Assembly: GCA_016744455.1 (NCBI GenBank) | Contig: JADGEI010000003.1 | Coordinates: forward strand, 124,001-188,000 | DNA: 64,000 nt | Direction: 5' to 3' | From: Alcanivoracaceae bacterium | GTDB lineage: Bacteria; Pseudomonadota; Gammaproteobacteria; Xanthomonadales; Marinicellaceae | In this document: piece by piece, positions 55,301 to 63,990 of the stretch | How positions within the stretch are numbered: position 1 is the stretch's first letter | Layout: each line of letters starts with the position of its first letter | Translations under genes and position numbers: made by a program | Notes under the pieces: model-generated | Database searches by the model: none | What the model saw: only the letters and a program-made list of their open reading frames with translations | What the model was told of the DNA's origin: nothing

Positions 55301-55747
55301 ATGCATTCAACCACCTTTTCAATTCCAGTTGCACCAGGATCTCCGCCAAACATTTCCTATCAAGCACGGTATAATATCGAAGCAGACTGGGATGGTGTAG
55401 TTGTAGAAATCTCTACTAATGGTGGTGCTTCATGGGTTGATTTACCACCTAATGGTGGCTATCCTAATGACTTTTCTAGTACTGGTTCCCCACCAATCAA
55501 CATCTGTGGATACGAAGCTTCACATGGAGCGTTTAATGGGTCAACCTCCGGATCATTTCAAGCGGTAACCCATGATTTATCCGCTTATCAAGGGCAAACT
55601 GTACAAGTACGATGGAGCCTATCAACAGACCCTGGGTCAGAGGAAGAAGGTTTTTACCTAGATGAGTTAAACTATAACAACATAGATGTACCACAAGCGT
55701 GCCAACCTTTTGGTGTTGAATTTATCTTTATCAATGGCTTTGAATAA
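52304..55747 (+). CDS. Large secreted S8 (subtilisin-like) serine protease
   Basis: The 1147-residue protein has a signal peptide, a propeptide-like region (about 25-230), and an S8 catalytic domain: IIGVADSGLDRNED (Asp), FHGTHTSGSVAGDR (His), and RSTSGTSMSTPITAGSTALL (Ser). Beyond it follow a P-domain-like beta region, two fibronectin III-like modules (about 730-920) and a final beta domain. It ends in FGVEFIFINGFE, the terminal motif shared with two other secreted proteins. It should be an extracellular protease for protein feeding. No partner gene is adjacent. Confidence 0.92.
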   Translation: MTTFYQKTLLSACGLLLLASTNLTAEPINASTQSPLTIKNAVTDNDKLILATGIFDPKNQELDFSETSINTVASNRYGIVQFYDTKANFKWLQSTGLKVIQNLSNNAYVVNWAGQDKSVLDNNSDIRWYGPFQSGYKVSPNLWPENRPTQPFYQLSLHTFKDVNNFNLTALLQKYLPNARIVISNIPEGFNNYVIEVAENTIVDTLNKLSSNEDIQWINHFYTQKFFNNEAVSATQASSVPVTTPIFDQGIFGTGQIIGVADSGLDRNEDWFVHLDKGSGIVTAITDAEDVTLPNVGTLHPNNKVIAYWTMPGAEAYDNGTFHGTHTSGSVAGDRQAAIGGGPVGSVSSPSSHGYDDDDGMAPNAQILFDDIGSPSGLSGIGSTPMWQQAFAGGAAIHSNSYGATTLGEYVGSDQRADEALRGLDDMIILFAAGNDDGQVNSTSSPGNSKNVTTVGALLHGNSPSVAGFSNKGPTDDGRLKPDLSATGSSIQSAAGDSNNSNVVDSPSRRSTSGTSMSTPITAGSTALLRQYFTDGFYPSGTKTVADAHTPSGTLMKAMLLNGTNTDGGFFANNIGWGRVWLENSLYFTGESKRLRFWEVTNFDGLETGGQFSVDVAVQTGEEFRATLVWYDLAGPTGSGVTLVNNLDLTVQQGANTFRANNFSANNSITSGSADAINTVEQVRFSAPVAGTYTITVDAANIPGNGTFGSDKQGFALVVSGDLSSGGSVPPNPVPPSGLTATSNGLMGVDLAWSDVSADYDNYEIYRILGSCATADLTHLRHVGSSAINSFTDSTTEGGYQYSYKIRAFSDDLISEYTNCIDVVSEQACNIPPTFAQSSVHVASNLNDFCQIQLAWDNATSNCPAANNTQYNIYRSTIHNFVPGAGNLIATTGLNSSNYNDTTAVSGQPYYYVVKAEDSSTNGSGPNNGNESIENKEVATTSLASSTIEGSIVDDVDNLLLMNLNSIWSISNDQSSNGSLSYRSALEGSNTYTSNTCARMHSTTFSIPVAPGSPPNISYQARYNIEADWDGVVVEISTNGGASWVDLPPNGGYPNDFSSTGSPPINICGYEASHGAFNGSTSGSFQAVTHDLSAYQGQTVQVRWSLSTDPGSEEEGFYLDELNYNNIDVPQACQPFGVEFIFINGFE

Positions 55748-55768
55748 CAAAGTCTAATAACTAAAATT

Positions 55769-55800
55769 AATGGTGGGGAAACCCACCATTTTTTTATTTT
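55769..55800 (+). terminator. Terminator between the S8 protease and the GTPase gene
   Basis: Nine-base stem AATGGTGGG/CCCACCATT (55769-55777, 55782-55790) with a GAAA tetraloop, followed by a T-tract on the plus strand. It lies in the 47-bp gap between convergent genes and could serve both, with a weaker T-run on the minus strand. Confidence 0.9.
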
Positions 55801-57182
55801 GATTTAATCCTTTCTAAAATTTTTGTGCGCGCTTCTAGTAAAATTGAATCTTTATCCAGACTTTTTACTATGTCTTTAGCGACTTGTTTAGGACCCTGTT
55901 CACCCCAAGACTTGCCACGGATAAAATACTGTTCAGCAATTTTACCGACCAAATAAGTAGCATAATAAGCCAATGCGCCTTGAGCACCTGCTGTAATAGT
56001 GGTTGACAACCCTGCGCTGACAGTTTTCAAAGCAGAGGACAATAAATTAATTCCCCAGACAGCACCCATTAACACTACCAGTTGTGCCATGATAGTGATT
56101 GTTAAATTGCTAGCTTCTTTGCCAATAATGGGTAATCCATAAACCTGAGACAGTTTTCTTATCATTGCAACATCTAAACCTGCTGCTATCAATAAGTCCG
56201 CAACAGGTATGGGGTTAAAAGCTACGCCTATGCCTTTGGCGATCGAATAAGTTGTGACAACTTTTTCTGCGGCACTGGTACGTAATTTAGTAATTTTCTT
56301 AGCAATTTTTTGACTAATTTCTCCTGCAAATATACTGGCATTTAAAGCGGTTAGAGTTTTACCGTCATTTTCCAAAATTTTCCATATACGTTCTTTAACT
56401 TGTTTAATATCTATATCAACATCGTATTTTTCACGGGTTTGATTGCCCTTACTGTCTTCTTTTATGAGCACTTGAGCTATAGGTGCAGCACTGGTTGTCA
56501 CAATATTGTTAGGGGCAATAATCCCACTGGTTTTCTGTTTTAATGAAGTCAATAAAGCCATGACTTCATCATCTGTGTAGAGATCTATTTTATTGAGTAC
56601 CAAGACAATTTGTGTGTTAGGCTGGCTGATTTGTTGCAACTGTAGTAACTGTGACTGAGTTAAATCTCCATCAACAACAAATAATATTATATCAGCAATT
56701 TCAGCCGCACTATGGGCCATTTTTTGACGTTGTTCACCTGCGACTTCATCTGTTCCTGGGGTGTCTATTAACACCATATTCTGCTCTTGGTATTTATTCC
56801 AATTACTGGTTTGTTGTGTCTTGGTTTCGCCATGAATAGGGCTGGTGCTAAACTGTTGTCGGCCAATTAAAGCATTAAGTAACGATGATTTTCCTGAGCT
56901 AACCTTGCCAAATACAATAATGTGCACTTGCTGGTTTTCTAGTTTATCAATTAATTGCTGAACTTGTTGATACTCATCATTAAGCTGCATACGAACAGTT
57001 GCAGGAATATGCTCATCTTTAAGCAATTCATGTAAAGAATCTAAGGTTTTATTAGTCACATCTTTAGTCTGTGATTTTAGATCTTTATTTGATTTTGAGC
57101 GCCATTTTTGCCAAATCTTTTGCCAGCGTTTGTGCAGGTCCAAGTAGGTTTTCCTCAAATTTTTGTTGGGTAGCTTGAGCAT
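55794..57182 (-). CDS. DUF697-type GTPase, second of a tandem pair
   Basis: The 462-residue protein has a GTPase domain with G1 GKVSSGKSSLLNALIG, G3 DTPGTDE and G4 LNKIDL, then a helical membrane-associated DUF697-like part with a hydrophobic ITIMAQLVVLMGAVWGINLL. It resembles the next gene upstream in order and size. Its start at 57182 overlaps that gene's last 98 bases, a large overlap. The next in-frame ATG falls at about residue 65 and would still keep the GTPase. It may act in envelope or division homeostasis, as in dynamin-like families, but no function is known. Confidence 0.82.
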   Translation of the reverse strand: MLKLPNKNLRKTYLDLHKRWQKIWQKWRSKSNKDLKSQTKDVTNKTLDSLHELLKDEHIPATVRMQLNDEYQQVQQLIDKLENQQVHIIVFGKVSSGKSSLLNALIGRQQFSTSPIHGETKTQQTSNWNKYQEQNMVLIDTPGTDEVAGEQRQKMAHSAAEIADIILFVVDGDLTQSQLLQLQQISQPNTQIVLVLNKIDLYTDDEVMALLTSLKQKTSGIIAPNNIVTTSAAPIAQVLIKEDSKGNQTREKYDVDIDIKQVKERIWKILENDGKTLTALNASIFAGEISQKIAKKITKLRTSAAEKVVTTYSIAKGIGVAFNPIPVADLLIAAGLDVAMIRKLSQVYGLPIIGKEASNLTITIMAQLVVLMGAVWGINLLSSALKTVSAGLSTTITAGAQGALAYYATYLVGKIAEQYFIRGKSWGEQGPKQVAKDIVKSLDKDSILLEARTKILERIKSK

Positions 57183-58518
57183 CTAATACACCCAAGGTCG
57201 AAATCGATTCTAACACAGCATTTCCCAATGCATTAAAAATCATACCATATGAAACCGCATGTGTTATGCCACCTGCTGCCGTACCAATGCCAGGAAAAGC
57301 CTTTAGGGCGTTCCCAGCAACTGCAAGAATCAATGAAACAGATGTTTTTAACTTTCCACCAGTCATACGAATAACTTGATCAACTTCCATGGCTTTAGGT
57401 GATATCTCATAAAGCGCACATATGTTTTGCACCATTTTTGTTGCAAGTGTTCCTTGTATAACTAAATCAGAACCTGGTGCAACTGAAGCCATAGCACCAA
57501 ATACGGCTTTTTTTGTATAATCTGAAATAACTGATTCAGCCTGTTGATAATTAAACTCAGTTTGTGCGTAATTAAGTTTTTGCTGGGCTAACATTAAGAT
57601 AGAAGCATCACGAAAACGGTTAAGTACTTCGGGATTGTTCTCCACAACTTGTTCTATCGCACCGAGCAAAGGTGTTATATTGGCTTGTCGTGGCTGTACT
57701 TTTTTATGTTGCTTTCCCTTGGCATCTTGATAAACAATGGTTTCAAATCCACCTGTTGATATTAAGGCAACGGGGTGTTTTTTATGCGTTTTACTTTTTA
57801 AAGCTGTAATAATTTGCTTTTGTTCATCTTCACCATAACGGTCTGCTTTGTTTAGGGCGATAACTAGTGGTTTTTTAGTCCTTTTCAACTTTGTAATAAC
57901 TCGCATTTCTGTTTGAGTCAAATCAGAATCGGTCAGGAAAACCACCACATGTGAACGCAACGTTTCATCAATAGAAATCTGCTCTAATTCAGCATCAAAA
58001 TCATCCAATCCAGGCAAATCAATTATGGCTAAATTTTTGTACTTAAAAACATGTATGGTTTTAGTTGTGCCCGTGAGCACATCGGTTTCGATTTGTTGCT
58101 CTGGTAATAGTGTTTTAATAAAACTACTTTTTCCTGAAGATACCGTACCATAAAGAGCAATATAGAACATTTCCTGACCACGTCGTTTATCCAATTCAGA
58201 TAACTCTAACTGAGCATTAGCAATATCTACTCCACGTTGTGCCTGATGGGCGATACTATCACGAAGAGAAGATTCATCTATCGGAATTATTTTTTCTTTA
58301 ATTGATTTAGGTTTAAGTAAAATTAAATACAAGTAAACACCCAACAATGCTACCAAGAGTATTACTGAAGAATATATGATGGTTACCCAAAGTGGTGCTT
58401 GTTGTAGATAGTGCCAAATACTTAGTATTTTTTCTGTCAATACCAATACCAAAAGCAAGCTCACAACTAATATTGCAATAATGACAAAGGTTAAAATTGA
58501 TTTGGAATTAAATTTCAA
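57085..58518 (-). CDS. DUF697-type GTPase with two N-terminal membrane helices
   Basis: The 477-residue protein has two membrane helices (ILTFVIIAILVVSLLLVLVL near residue 9 and VTIIYSSVILLVALLGVYL near 45), a GTPase domain with G1 YGTVSSGKSSFIKTLL, G3 DLPGLDDFD and G4 LNKADRYG, and a helical DUF697-like C-terminal half. It is the first of two similar GTPase genes, the second overlapping by up to 98 bases. Membrane anchoring of one copy and not the other suggests a heteromeric pair. Confidence 0.83.
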   Translation of the reverse strand: MKFNSKSILTFVIIAILVVSLLLVLVLTEKILSIWHYLQQAPLWVTIIYSSVILLVALLGVYLYLILLKPKSIKEKIIPIDESSLRDSIAHQAQRGVDIANAQLELSELDKRRGQEMFYIALYGTVSSGKSSFIKTLLPEQQIETDVLTGTTKTIHVFKYKNLAIIDLPGLDDFDAELEQISIDETLRSHVVVFLTDSDLTQTEMRVITKLKRTKKPLVIALNKADRYGEDEQKQIITALKSKTHKKHPVALISTGGFETIVYQDAKGKQHKKVQPRQANITPLLGAIEQVVENNPEVLNRFRDASILMLAQQKLNYAQTEFNYQQAESVISDYTKKAVFGAMASVAPGSDLVIQGTLATKMVQNICALYEISPKAMEVDQVIRMTGGKLKTSVSLILAVAGNALKAFPGIGTAAGGITHAVSYGMIFNALGNAVLESISTLGVLDAQATQQKFEENLLGPAQTLAKDLAKMALKIK

Positions 58519-58692
58519 AAGTGATAAAATTAAACTTAAAACATCATTATGAAGCTTATACTCTATAAAATAAAGTGTAATTAGTCATGTCATCTTGAAA
58601 TTATTTAAAACCTCTTTTATTATCAACTAATTTTATACTGAAATCACGTATAAGACTATCCTTTTATACTAAACACTCAGGTGCAAACTATT

Positions 58693-59235
58693 ATGAACAG
58701 AATACTATTAACAATCTCTCTTATGCTTAGTTACGCTAGTTACGCAGAAAATAACTGGATAGGAAAAGCTGCACCAAGTTTTGATCTACCCGATCAAAAT
58801 GGTGTGTTTCACACTTTGGAAGAATATAATGGCAAATGGGTAGTGCTGTATTTCTACCCTAAAGATGATACACCAGGGTGTACAACTGAGGCTAAAAATT
58901 TTACAACTGACTACCCTGCCATCAAGAAATTAGGAGCAGTTATAATTGGCGCCTCATTGGACAATATCCAATCACATAAAGAGTTTGCTGACAAGTATGA
59001 AATACCCTTTACATTATTAGCAGATAAAGATGAGGTCATGGCAAGTGCTTATGGAGTAGTTAAAAAAGTACCATTTATGCATTATGCTAAACGACAAACT
59101 TTTATCATTAACCCAAAAGGTATCGTATCTAAATTTTATCCTGATGTCACAGCCAGTAGCCACTCTCAAGAAGTTATTAAAGATTTAACAACATTAATCA
59201 ACGATCATGTCGGGACACTAAAGCAGCAACAGTAA
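58693..59235 (+). CDS. Peroxiredoxin (Bcp/PrxQ type), exported form
   Basis: The 180-residue protein has a signal peptide (ILLTISLMLSYASYAE), which is unusual for Bcp, then the thioredoxin-like fold with FDLPDQNGVFHTLEEYNGKW, YFYPKDDTPGCTTEAKNF containing the peroxidatic Cys in PGCT, and FADKYEIPFTLLADKDEVM. The resolving Cys found five residues on in PrxQ is absent, so it is 1-Cys or uses another thiol. A GTG at 58681 adds only 4 residues ahead of the signal. The last 38 bases overlap the convergent symporter gene. Confidence 0.87.
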   Translation: MNRILLTISLMLSYASYAENNWIGKAAPSFDLPDQNGVFHTLEEYNGKWVVLYFYPKDDTPGCTTEAKNFTTDYPAIKKLGAVIIGASLDNIQSHKEFADKYEIPFTLLADKDEVMASAYGVVKKVPFMHYAKRQTFIINPKGIVSKFYPDVTASSHSQEVIKDLTTLINDHVGTLKQQQ

Positions 59236-60418
59236 TATTTGCAGTAACATTGGATGCTGTAATAAACATGTCAATGATAAGGTCTACCGCAATTAAAAGT
59301 CCAATCCCAGCTATTGGTAAACCCAATGTGTGATATATTGGTGACATAATTAAGAGCCCTCCGCTTGGAATTCCAGGTGAATAAAAACTTAATAAGCCAA
59401 TCGCTATTGCAATGACTAACATCTGTATAACAGTTAATTCTATGCCATATAAATCTGCAATAAAGTAAGTTCCTACCGTTCGTGCAATAGGTGATGCAAA
59501 TTTGAATAAAGTAACAGCTATTGGCAGGACAACTCCAGATATTTTAGTTGAAATACCTAGCTTTTCGGCAGCATCAATGGTTGCGGGAAGTGAGGCAAGA
59601 GACGAACGAGTACTAAAACCAATAACTTGAACTGGAGCGCAAAATTTAATAAATTCTTTTAATGGCAACCTACCTACAATAGAAGCTAAGGGGTAAAGCA
59701 ATAATGTCACGGCTACAATTAATCCACATGCAATTAACATAAATGAGCCCAATGCTGTCAATGCTTCAAATCCAAGTTTTGCTGATAAAGATAAAACCAA
59801 AGCAAAAACCCCAAATGGGGCCACTAACATTATCCAATCAATTAAGATAAACATGGCTTTTTTTATCGCTTCAAAAAAATTAACCACAACAGCCCTGTTC
59901 GTGTTATCAACTTTTAACAATGCTGCTGAGAATAAACTCATAAAAATCAATAGAGGCAAAATTGAATTGTTAGCTGCTGCAGCAATAGGGTTTGTTGGAA
60001 TCAGTGCTACAAACCATTCACTAAATGCAGGTAAATTTGCTTGTGCATTATTTGTTACACTTGTTGATGATAACAATTCTTTACTTACTTGATCCCCTAT
60101 AGAAAAGAGTGATAACAACTGTGGGGCAAAAATAAAAGTAAGACCGCTTGATAAAACTATCATAACTAACAACACTAGTAATATCTTGCCTCCTAATTTT
60201 GCAGCAATTTGTGCATTTTTTTGTCCTGCAATTGAAGTCACAAGTAAAGACATGAGTAATGGTATTACTGTCATACGTATCGCATTAACCCATAAGGTTC
60301 CTATTGGCTCTATCCATTGTGTTAAGTTTAATAACCAAGTACTCTCAACAATTGAGATATATACACCCATACCTAAGCCAAATGCCAAACCCAATAATAT
60401 ACGTATTGATAAACTCAT
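59198..60418 (-). CDS. Dicarboxylate/amino-acid:cation symporter (DAACS, GltP/DctA-like)
   Basis: The 406-residue protein has about eight membrane helices plus re-entrant loops. Family features are NAIRMTVIPLLMSLL, a serine-rich hairpin STRSSLASLPATIDAAEKLG, the FKFASPIARTVGTYFIADLY region and SPGIPSGGLLIMSPIYHTLG with the second hairpin motif. It should bring in glutamate, aspartate or C4-dicarboxylates with sodium or protons. It ends convergently within the peroxiredoxin gene by 38 bases. Confidence 0.9.
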   Translation of the reverse strand: MSLSIRILLGLAFGLGMGVYISIVESTWLLNLTQWIEPIGTLWVNAIRMTVIPLLMSLLVTSIAGQKNAQIAAKLGGKILLVLLVMIVLSSGLTFIFAPQLLSLFSIGDQVSKELLSSTSVTNNAQANLPAFSEWFVALIPTNPIAAAANNSILPLLIFMSLFSAALLKVDNTNRAVVVNFFEAIKKAMFILIDWIMLVAPFGVFALVLSLSAKLGFEALTALGSFMLIACGLIVAVTLLLYPLASIVGRLPLKEFIKFCAPVQVIGFSTRSSLASLPATIDAAEKLGISTKISGVVLPIAVTLFKFASPIARTVGTYFIADLYGIELTVIQMLVIAIAIGLLSFYSPGIPSGGLLIMSPIYHTLGLPIAGIGLLIAVDLIIDMFITASNVTANITVAALVSRHDR

Positions 60419-60613
60419 GTTTTTTCTTTATTTTAAAATGACAGTTTAACATAAACGGAATCAGCTTAAAGTCAGAATTACTCATCATTAATGTCTACTG
60501 TCATTTACTATTCATGTTTCACGTCTAATGAATAACAGTTATTTCTTCACCTTAACTTAAATTTTACATCGTAAGATTTATAATTAAAAACTCTTGTTCT
60601 AATTTGTAATACT

Positions 60614-61582
60614 ATGTATATCCTTTTAACACTTCTACTCAGTATCTCTTTCCAATGTATCGCTAATGATATTAATAATGACATAGAAGAAGTTGTTGCT
60701 TATGGTATCAGGCCAGGGCCTGAACTATGGAAAGTATCAAATGGTGAAAATGTTTTATGGATTTTAGGCTCTCTTTCACCATTACCAAAAAAATTCACAT
60801 GGCATACAGGGATAGTAAAAAATGTCATAACTGATTCACAAGTTTTATTAATGCCGTCTACATTAACAACCGATATTGGTTTTTTTAAAGGCCTCTCATT
60901 AGCTGCTTCAGTAATTGGTGTTAAAAAAAATCCAAATAAACAAAAATTAAAAGATATAATTCCTGAAAAACTTTATTCTCGATGGCTAATTTTAAAAAAC
61001 AAATACATTGGTAATAATAATAGTATTGAAAAAATCAGACCTTTATTTGCTGCAAATAAATTATTCCAAAAAGCTATAGAACAATCAGGTCTTAATGCCA
61101 ATCCTAAAACGTATAAAAAAGTTCAAAAAATTGCAAAGAAAAATAAACTAGAAATTATTACGCCTACAATTATTTTAGAATTAAATAACCCAAAGGCAGC
61201 TATTAAAAAATTTAAAAAATCTGAGCTTAATGATCTTGAATGCTTTAGTAAAACTATTGAAAGATTAGAAGTTGACCTTGAAGCTATGAAACTACGTGCC
61301 AATGCTTGGGCTAATGGTGACATAACTAAAATAAAATCCTTACCCTATCCTAATGATATTAAAGCATGTAGTTCAGCACTATTAAGTTCTAATATTGCAA
61401 ATGATATCGGCTTAACTAATATACGCACAAAATTACGATCAAAGTGGCTTAAAGAAGCCATTAAATCATTAGCTAATAATAAATCAACATTTGCTGTGTT
61501 ACCTATCTCAAACCTTGTTGGTGATAATAGTTATTTAAACGATTTCCCAAAAGAAGATTACATTATCAAATCTCCAAAATGA
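60614..61582 (+). CDS. TraB/GumN family exported protein
   Basis: The 322-residue protein has a signal peptide (ILLTLLLSISFQCIAND) and the GumN/TraB start, GPELWKVSNGENVLWILGSL with SPLPKKFTWHTGIVKNVI, a family related to the Tiki metalloprotease fold. The metal-binding G-x-x-H motif of the active class is GSLSPLPKKFTW here, without a clear His, so it may be inactive. It stands alone on the plus strand. Confidence 0.78.
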   Translation: MYILLTLLLSISFQCIANDINNDIEEVVAYGIRPGPELWKVSNGENVLWILGSLSPLPKKFTWHTGIVKNVITDSQVLLMPSTLTTDIGFFKGLSLAASVIGVKKNPNKQKLKDIIPEKLYSRWLILKNKYIGNNNSIEKIRPLFAANKLFQKAIEQSGLNANPKTYKKVQKIAKKNKLEIITPTIILELNNPKAAIKKFKKSELNDLECFSKTIERLEVDLEAMKLRANAWANGDITKIKSLPYPNDIKACSSALLSSNIANDIGLTNIRTKLRSKWLKEAIKSLANNKSTFAVLPISNLVGDNSYLNDFPKEDYIIKSPK

Positions 61583-61830
61583 AATAAAGTTACATTGCTC
61601 TCTGGGATAATGGATAAAAGAATAAAAACGTCAATTTGATCTATTTCATTTATACTTCCCAAAGGTTATTCTGGCCTTTTTAACAAAACAAATCAAGCTG
61701 TAGTTTAATTGAAGATTTAGGGGTTTTTTCTCTAAACTATTTTCTGCCCCCTAATATTAGGGGTTTTCTAAATTATATAAATAGCTAATAATGAACCCCA
61801 AAATAAAATCCACCTCTGGAGTTTAGAATT
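61583..61830. other. Intergenic region upstream of the SBBP protein gene
   Basis: These 248 bp hold the TTAGGGG repeats given separately. No gene or terminator with a T-tract was recognised in the rest. Confidence 0.55.
61717..61773 (+). promoter_or_regulatory. Repeated TTAGGGG sites upstream of the SBBP protein
   Basis: TTAGGGGTTTT occurs at 61717 and 61757, 40 bp apart, and the second sits in a perfect 16-base palindrome CCCCTAAT-ATTAGGGG (61748-61763). Three half sites on one or the other strand, about four helical turns apart, suggest binding sites for a regulator. They are 60-115 bp before the start codon. The factor is unknown. Confidence 0.5.
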
Positions 61831-63933
61831 ATGCTAAAACTAACACTTTTACTATTTATCAGTCCATTCATCTGTTTTGCAAGCCCTCAAATTGACAGTA
61901 ATACAATCAAAATGCCCTTTATTAAAAATATTGGACAAGCCCCGAAACATGTTGCCTATTATATTGACACACCTAAGGCATCCATATTCTTAAACGAAAA
62001 AGGCGATATAAATTATAATTTTATTCAAAAAAACACCAACAAGTCTGTTGTCATCAAAGAGTCAATGTCTACTCGTAAATTAGATATGGAAATGCAAAAT
62101 TTTACCAGTGCTAAAGTTAATGCTATCAAAGGAAAAGACAGTAACAAATGGCATCATAGTATACCAAATTCATCAGAAATTCTTTTTGGAGAAGTTTGGG
62201 ATGGAATTGATGTAAAATTAGTAGCTAGACCTGGAAATATTGAAAAGATATTCACTGTAAAACCCTTTTCAAATACTAAAAATATTCTACTCTCACTACA
62301 TGGAACAACTGAACCAATTAAAATTCATAACGAACAACTCGTTTTAAGCACTGCTTTAGGTTCTGTTACTTTTACAAAACCTATTGCATGGCAAATTTTC
62401 GGTAATGAAAAAATATATGTCCCTATATCTTATAGAGCAGTTAATAATCAATATGGGTTTAATCTTGGAAAATATGACCAGGCTAAAGAATTAATTATAG
62501 ACCCTTTACTTGGATCAACCTATGCAGGAGGTAATTTAGACGAAATTATTGCTGGTATACATGTTAATTCAAATAACGAGATAATAGTCGCAGGAGCAAC
62601 TTCTTCTATTAATTTTCCTACTACTGTTGGTGTTATAAATGAAGCCAATACTGGATCTTATGATTTTGTTGCTATGAAATTTAATTCTGACATGAGCCAA
62701 CTCTTAGCTTCTACATATCTTGGAGGAAGTGGATATGACGTCAGTTCTGTAGTCGCTTTCGACTCTAGTGATAATATATATTTTGCAGGTGAGTCACGTT
62801 CTTCTGACTTCCCTTTTCCTGATAGCCCATACATCCCCTATCAGGAAAATGAAGATCCAAATGGCTCAATCTTTATTACTATTTTATCTGCGGATTTCAC
62901 TCAAGTGTTAGGAGCCACACATATTGGTGGTGATATAGTTGATTTAGTTAGAAACATCAATATAGCTCCAAATGGCGATGTATATATTACTGGGTTTACA
63001 AACTCAAATAACTATCCCTATACAGATAATGCATTTGAACAAAGTGGAAAAGGGATAATAGTCAGTGCTTTTAACCCTGATTTAAGTCAATTAATCTATT
63101 CAACTCGTGTTGGTGAAGGCGATGGCTTATCAATAAATTTTGACTCAGATGGTAGTATATTTATAGCAGGGTCTAAAACTGGAGTTCAACAGTATACGAC
63201 TACTATTGGAGCTTTCAGGGAAACTCCTTTTAATAGCTTAGGTGAACAAATTTACTTAGCTCACTTGAGCCAAGACTTGCACTCGTTAATAAGTGCAACA
63301 TTTATAGATTTTGGCACTCCAAACCTTATAAAATTCACACCAGACAATCAAATTTTAGTCAGTGTTCGTACGACCAATGGTGGGTTTCCAGTACCAATCA
63401 CAGCATTTGATAATACTCAATTACTTGGTGGTAGTACAACATTATTTACAATGGATAAAAACATGTCAACTATAAACTCAGCAAGTTTTATTGACTTGGC
63501 ATTTGATACTATTCATGTAGAACCAAGTGGAGATATTTTAGTATTTGGCTTAACTTCAACTCAAGATTTTCCTGGTGGAAATAACCCAACTGATCCTCTA
63601 AATACGGGTTATCATGGAGGGCCTCAAGACTTTGCTATTGCTCGGTTAAATCCTGATCTCACTCAAGTCACACACGCTAGCTACATTGGTGGATCAGGTA
63701 ATGAACTCAGTGCAAAGGGTTTGGCAATCGATACCAATGGCAATGTTATCATAGCAGGTTTAACTACTTCAAATGATGTCTTTTTAACTGAAAATGCATA
63801 TGACACGTTAAATGATGGTAATGGTGACTTTATCATTCTCAAAGCAACATCTGATTTGATTTTTGGTCCTTTTGTTAATGAAATTTTTTGTGACAGCTTC
63901 GAATCACCGATTGCAAATGGTGTATGTAATTAA
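61831..63933 (+). CDS. Secreted SBBP-repeat protein with DUF7948-like N-terminal domain
   Basis: The 700-residue protein has a signal peptide (LLLFISPFICFASPQ), a beta-rich domain with FIKNIGQAPKHVAYYIDTPK, and a set of SBBP-like beta-propeller repeats, for instance ASTYLGGSGYDVSSVVAFDS and ASYIGGSGNELSAKGLAIDT, each followed by N-I-x-F-A-G or V-I-I-A-G-x-T-x-S. It ends with VNEIFCDSFESPIANGVCN, which carries the shared F-x-D-S-F-E terminal motif a few residues before the end. It likely sits outside the cell or on the surface. Substrate unknown. Confidence 0.85.
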   Translation: MLKLTLLLFISPFICFASPQIDSNTIKMPFIKNIGQAPKHVAYYIDTPKASIFLNEKGDINYNFIQKNTNKSVVIKESMSTRKLDMEMQNFTSAKVNAIKGKDSNKWHHSIPNSSEILFGEVWDGIDVKLVARPGNIEKIFTVKPFSNTKNILLSLHGTTEPIKIHNEQLVLSTALGSVTFTKPIAWQIFGNEKIYVPISYRAVNNQYGFNLGKYDQAKELIIDPLLGSTYAGGNLDEIIAGIHVNSNNEIIVAGATSSINFPTTVGVINEANTGSYDFVAMKFNSDMSQLLASTYLGGSGYDVSSVVAFDSSDNIYFAGESRSSDFPFPDSPYIPYQENEDPNGSIFITILSADFTQVLGATHIGGDIVDLVRNINIAPNGDVYITGFTNSNNYPYTDNAFEQSGKGIIVSAFNPDLSQLIYSTRVGEGDGLSINFDSDGSIFIAGSKTGVQQYTTTIGAFRETPFNSLGEQIYLAHLSQDLHSLISATFIDFGTPNLIKFTPDNQILVSVRTTNGGFPVPITAFDNTQLLGGSTTLFTMDKNMSTINSASFIDLAFDTIHVEPSGDILVFGLTSTQDFPGGNNPTDPLNTGYHGGPQDFAIARLNPDLTQVTHASYIGGSGNELSAKGLAIDTNGNVIIAGLTTSNDVFLTENAYDTLNDGNGDFIILKATSDLIFGPFVNEIFCDSFESPIANGVCN

Positions 63934-63963
63934 ACTTTACAAATTCAGTAATTTAAATAAAAA

Positions 63964-63990
63964 AAAGCCAACTAACAAGTTGGCTTTCGT
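63964..63990 (+). terminator. Rho-independent terminator after the SBBP protein
   Basis: Ten-base stem AAAGCCAACT/AGTTGGCTTT (63964-63973, 63978-63987) with an ACAA-type loop. The run of A before it makes it usable on both strands, since the minus strand then has a T-tract. Confidence 0.85.
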
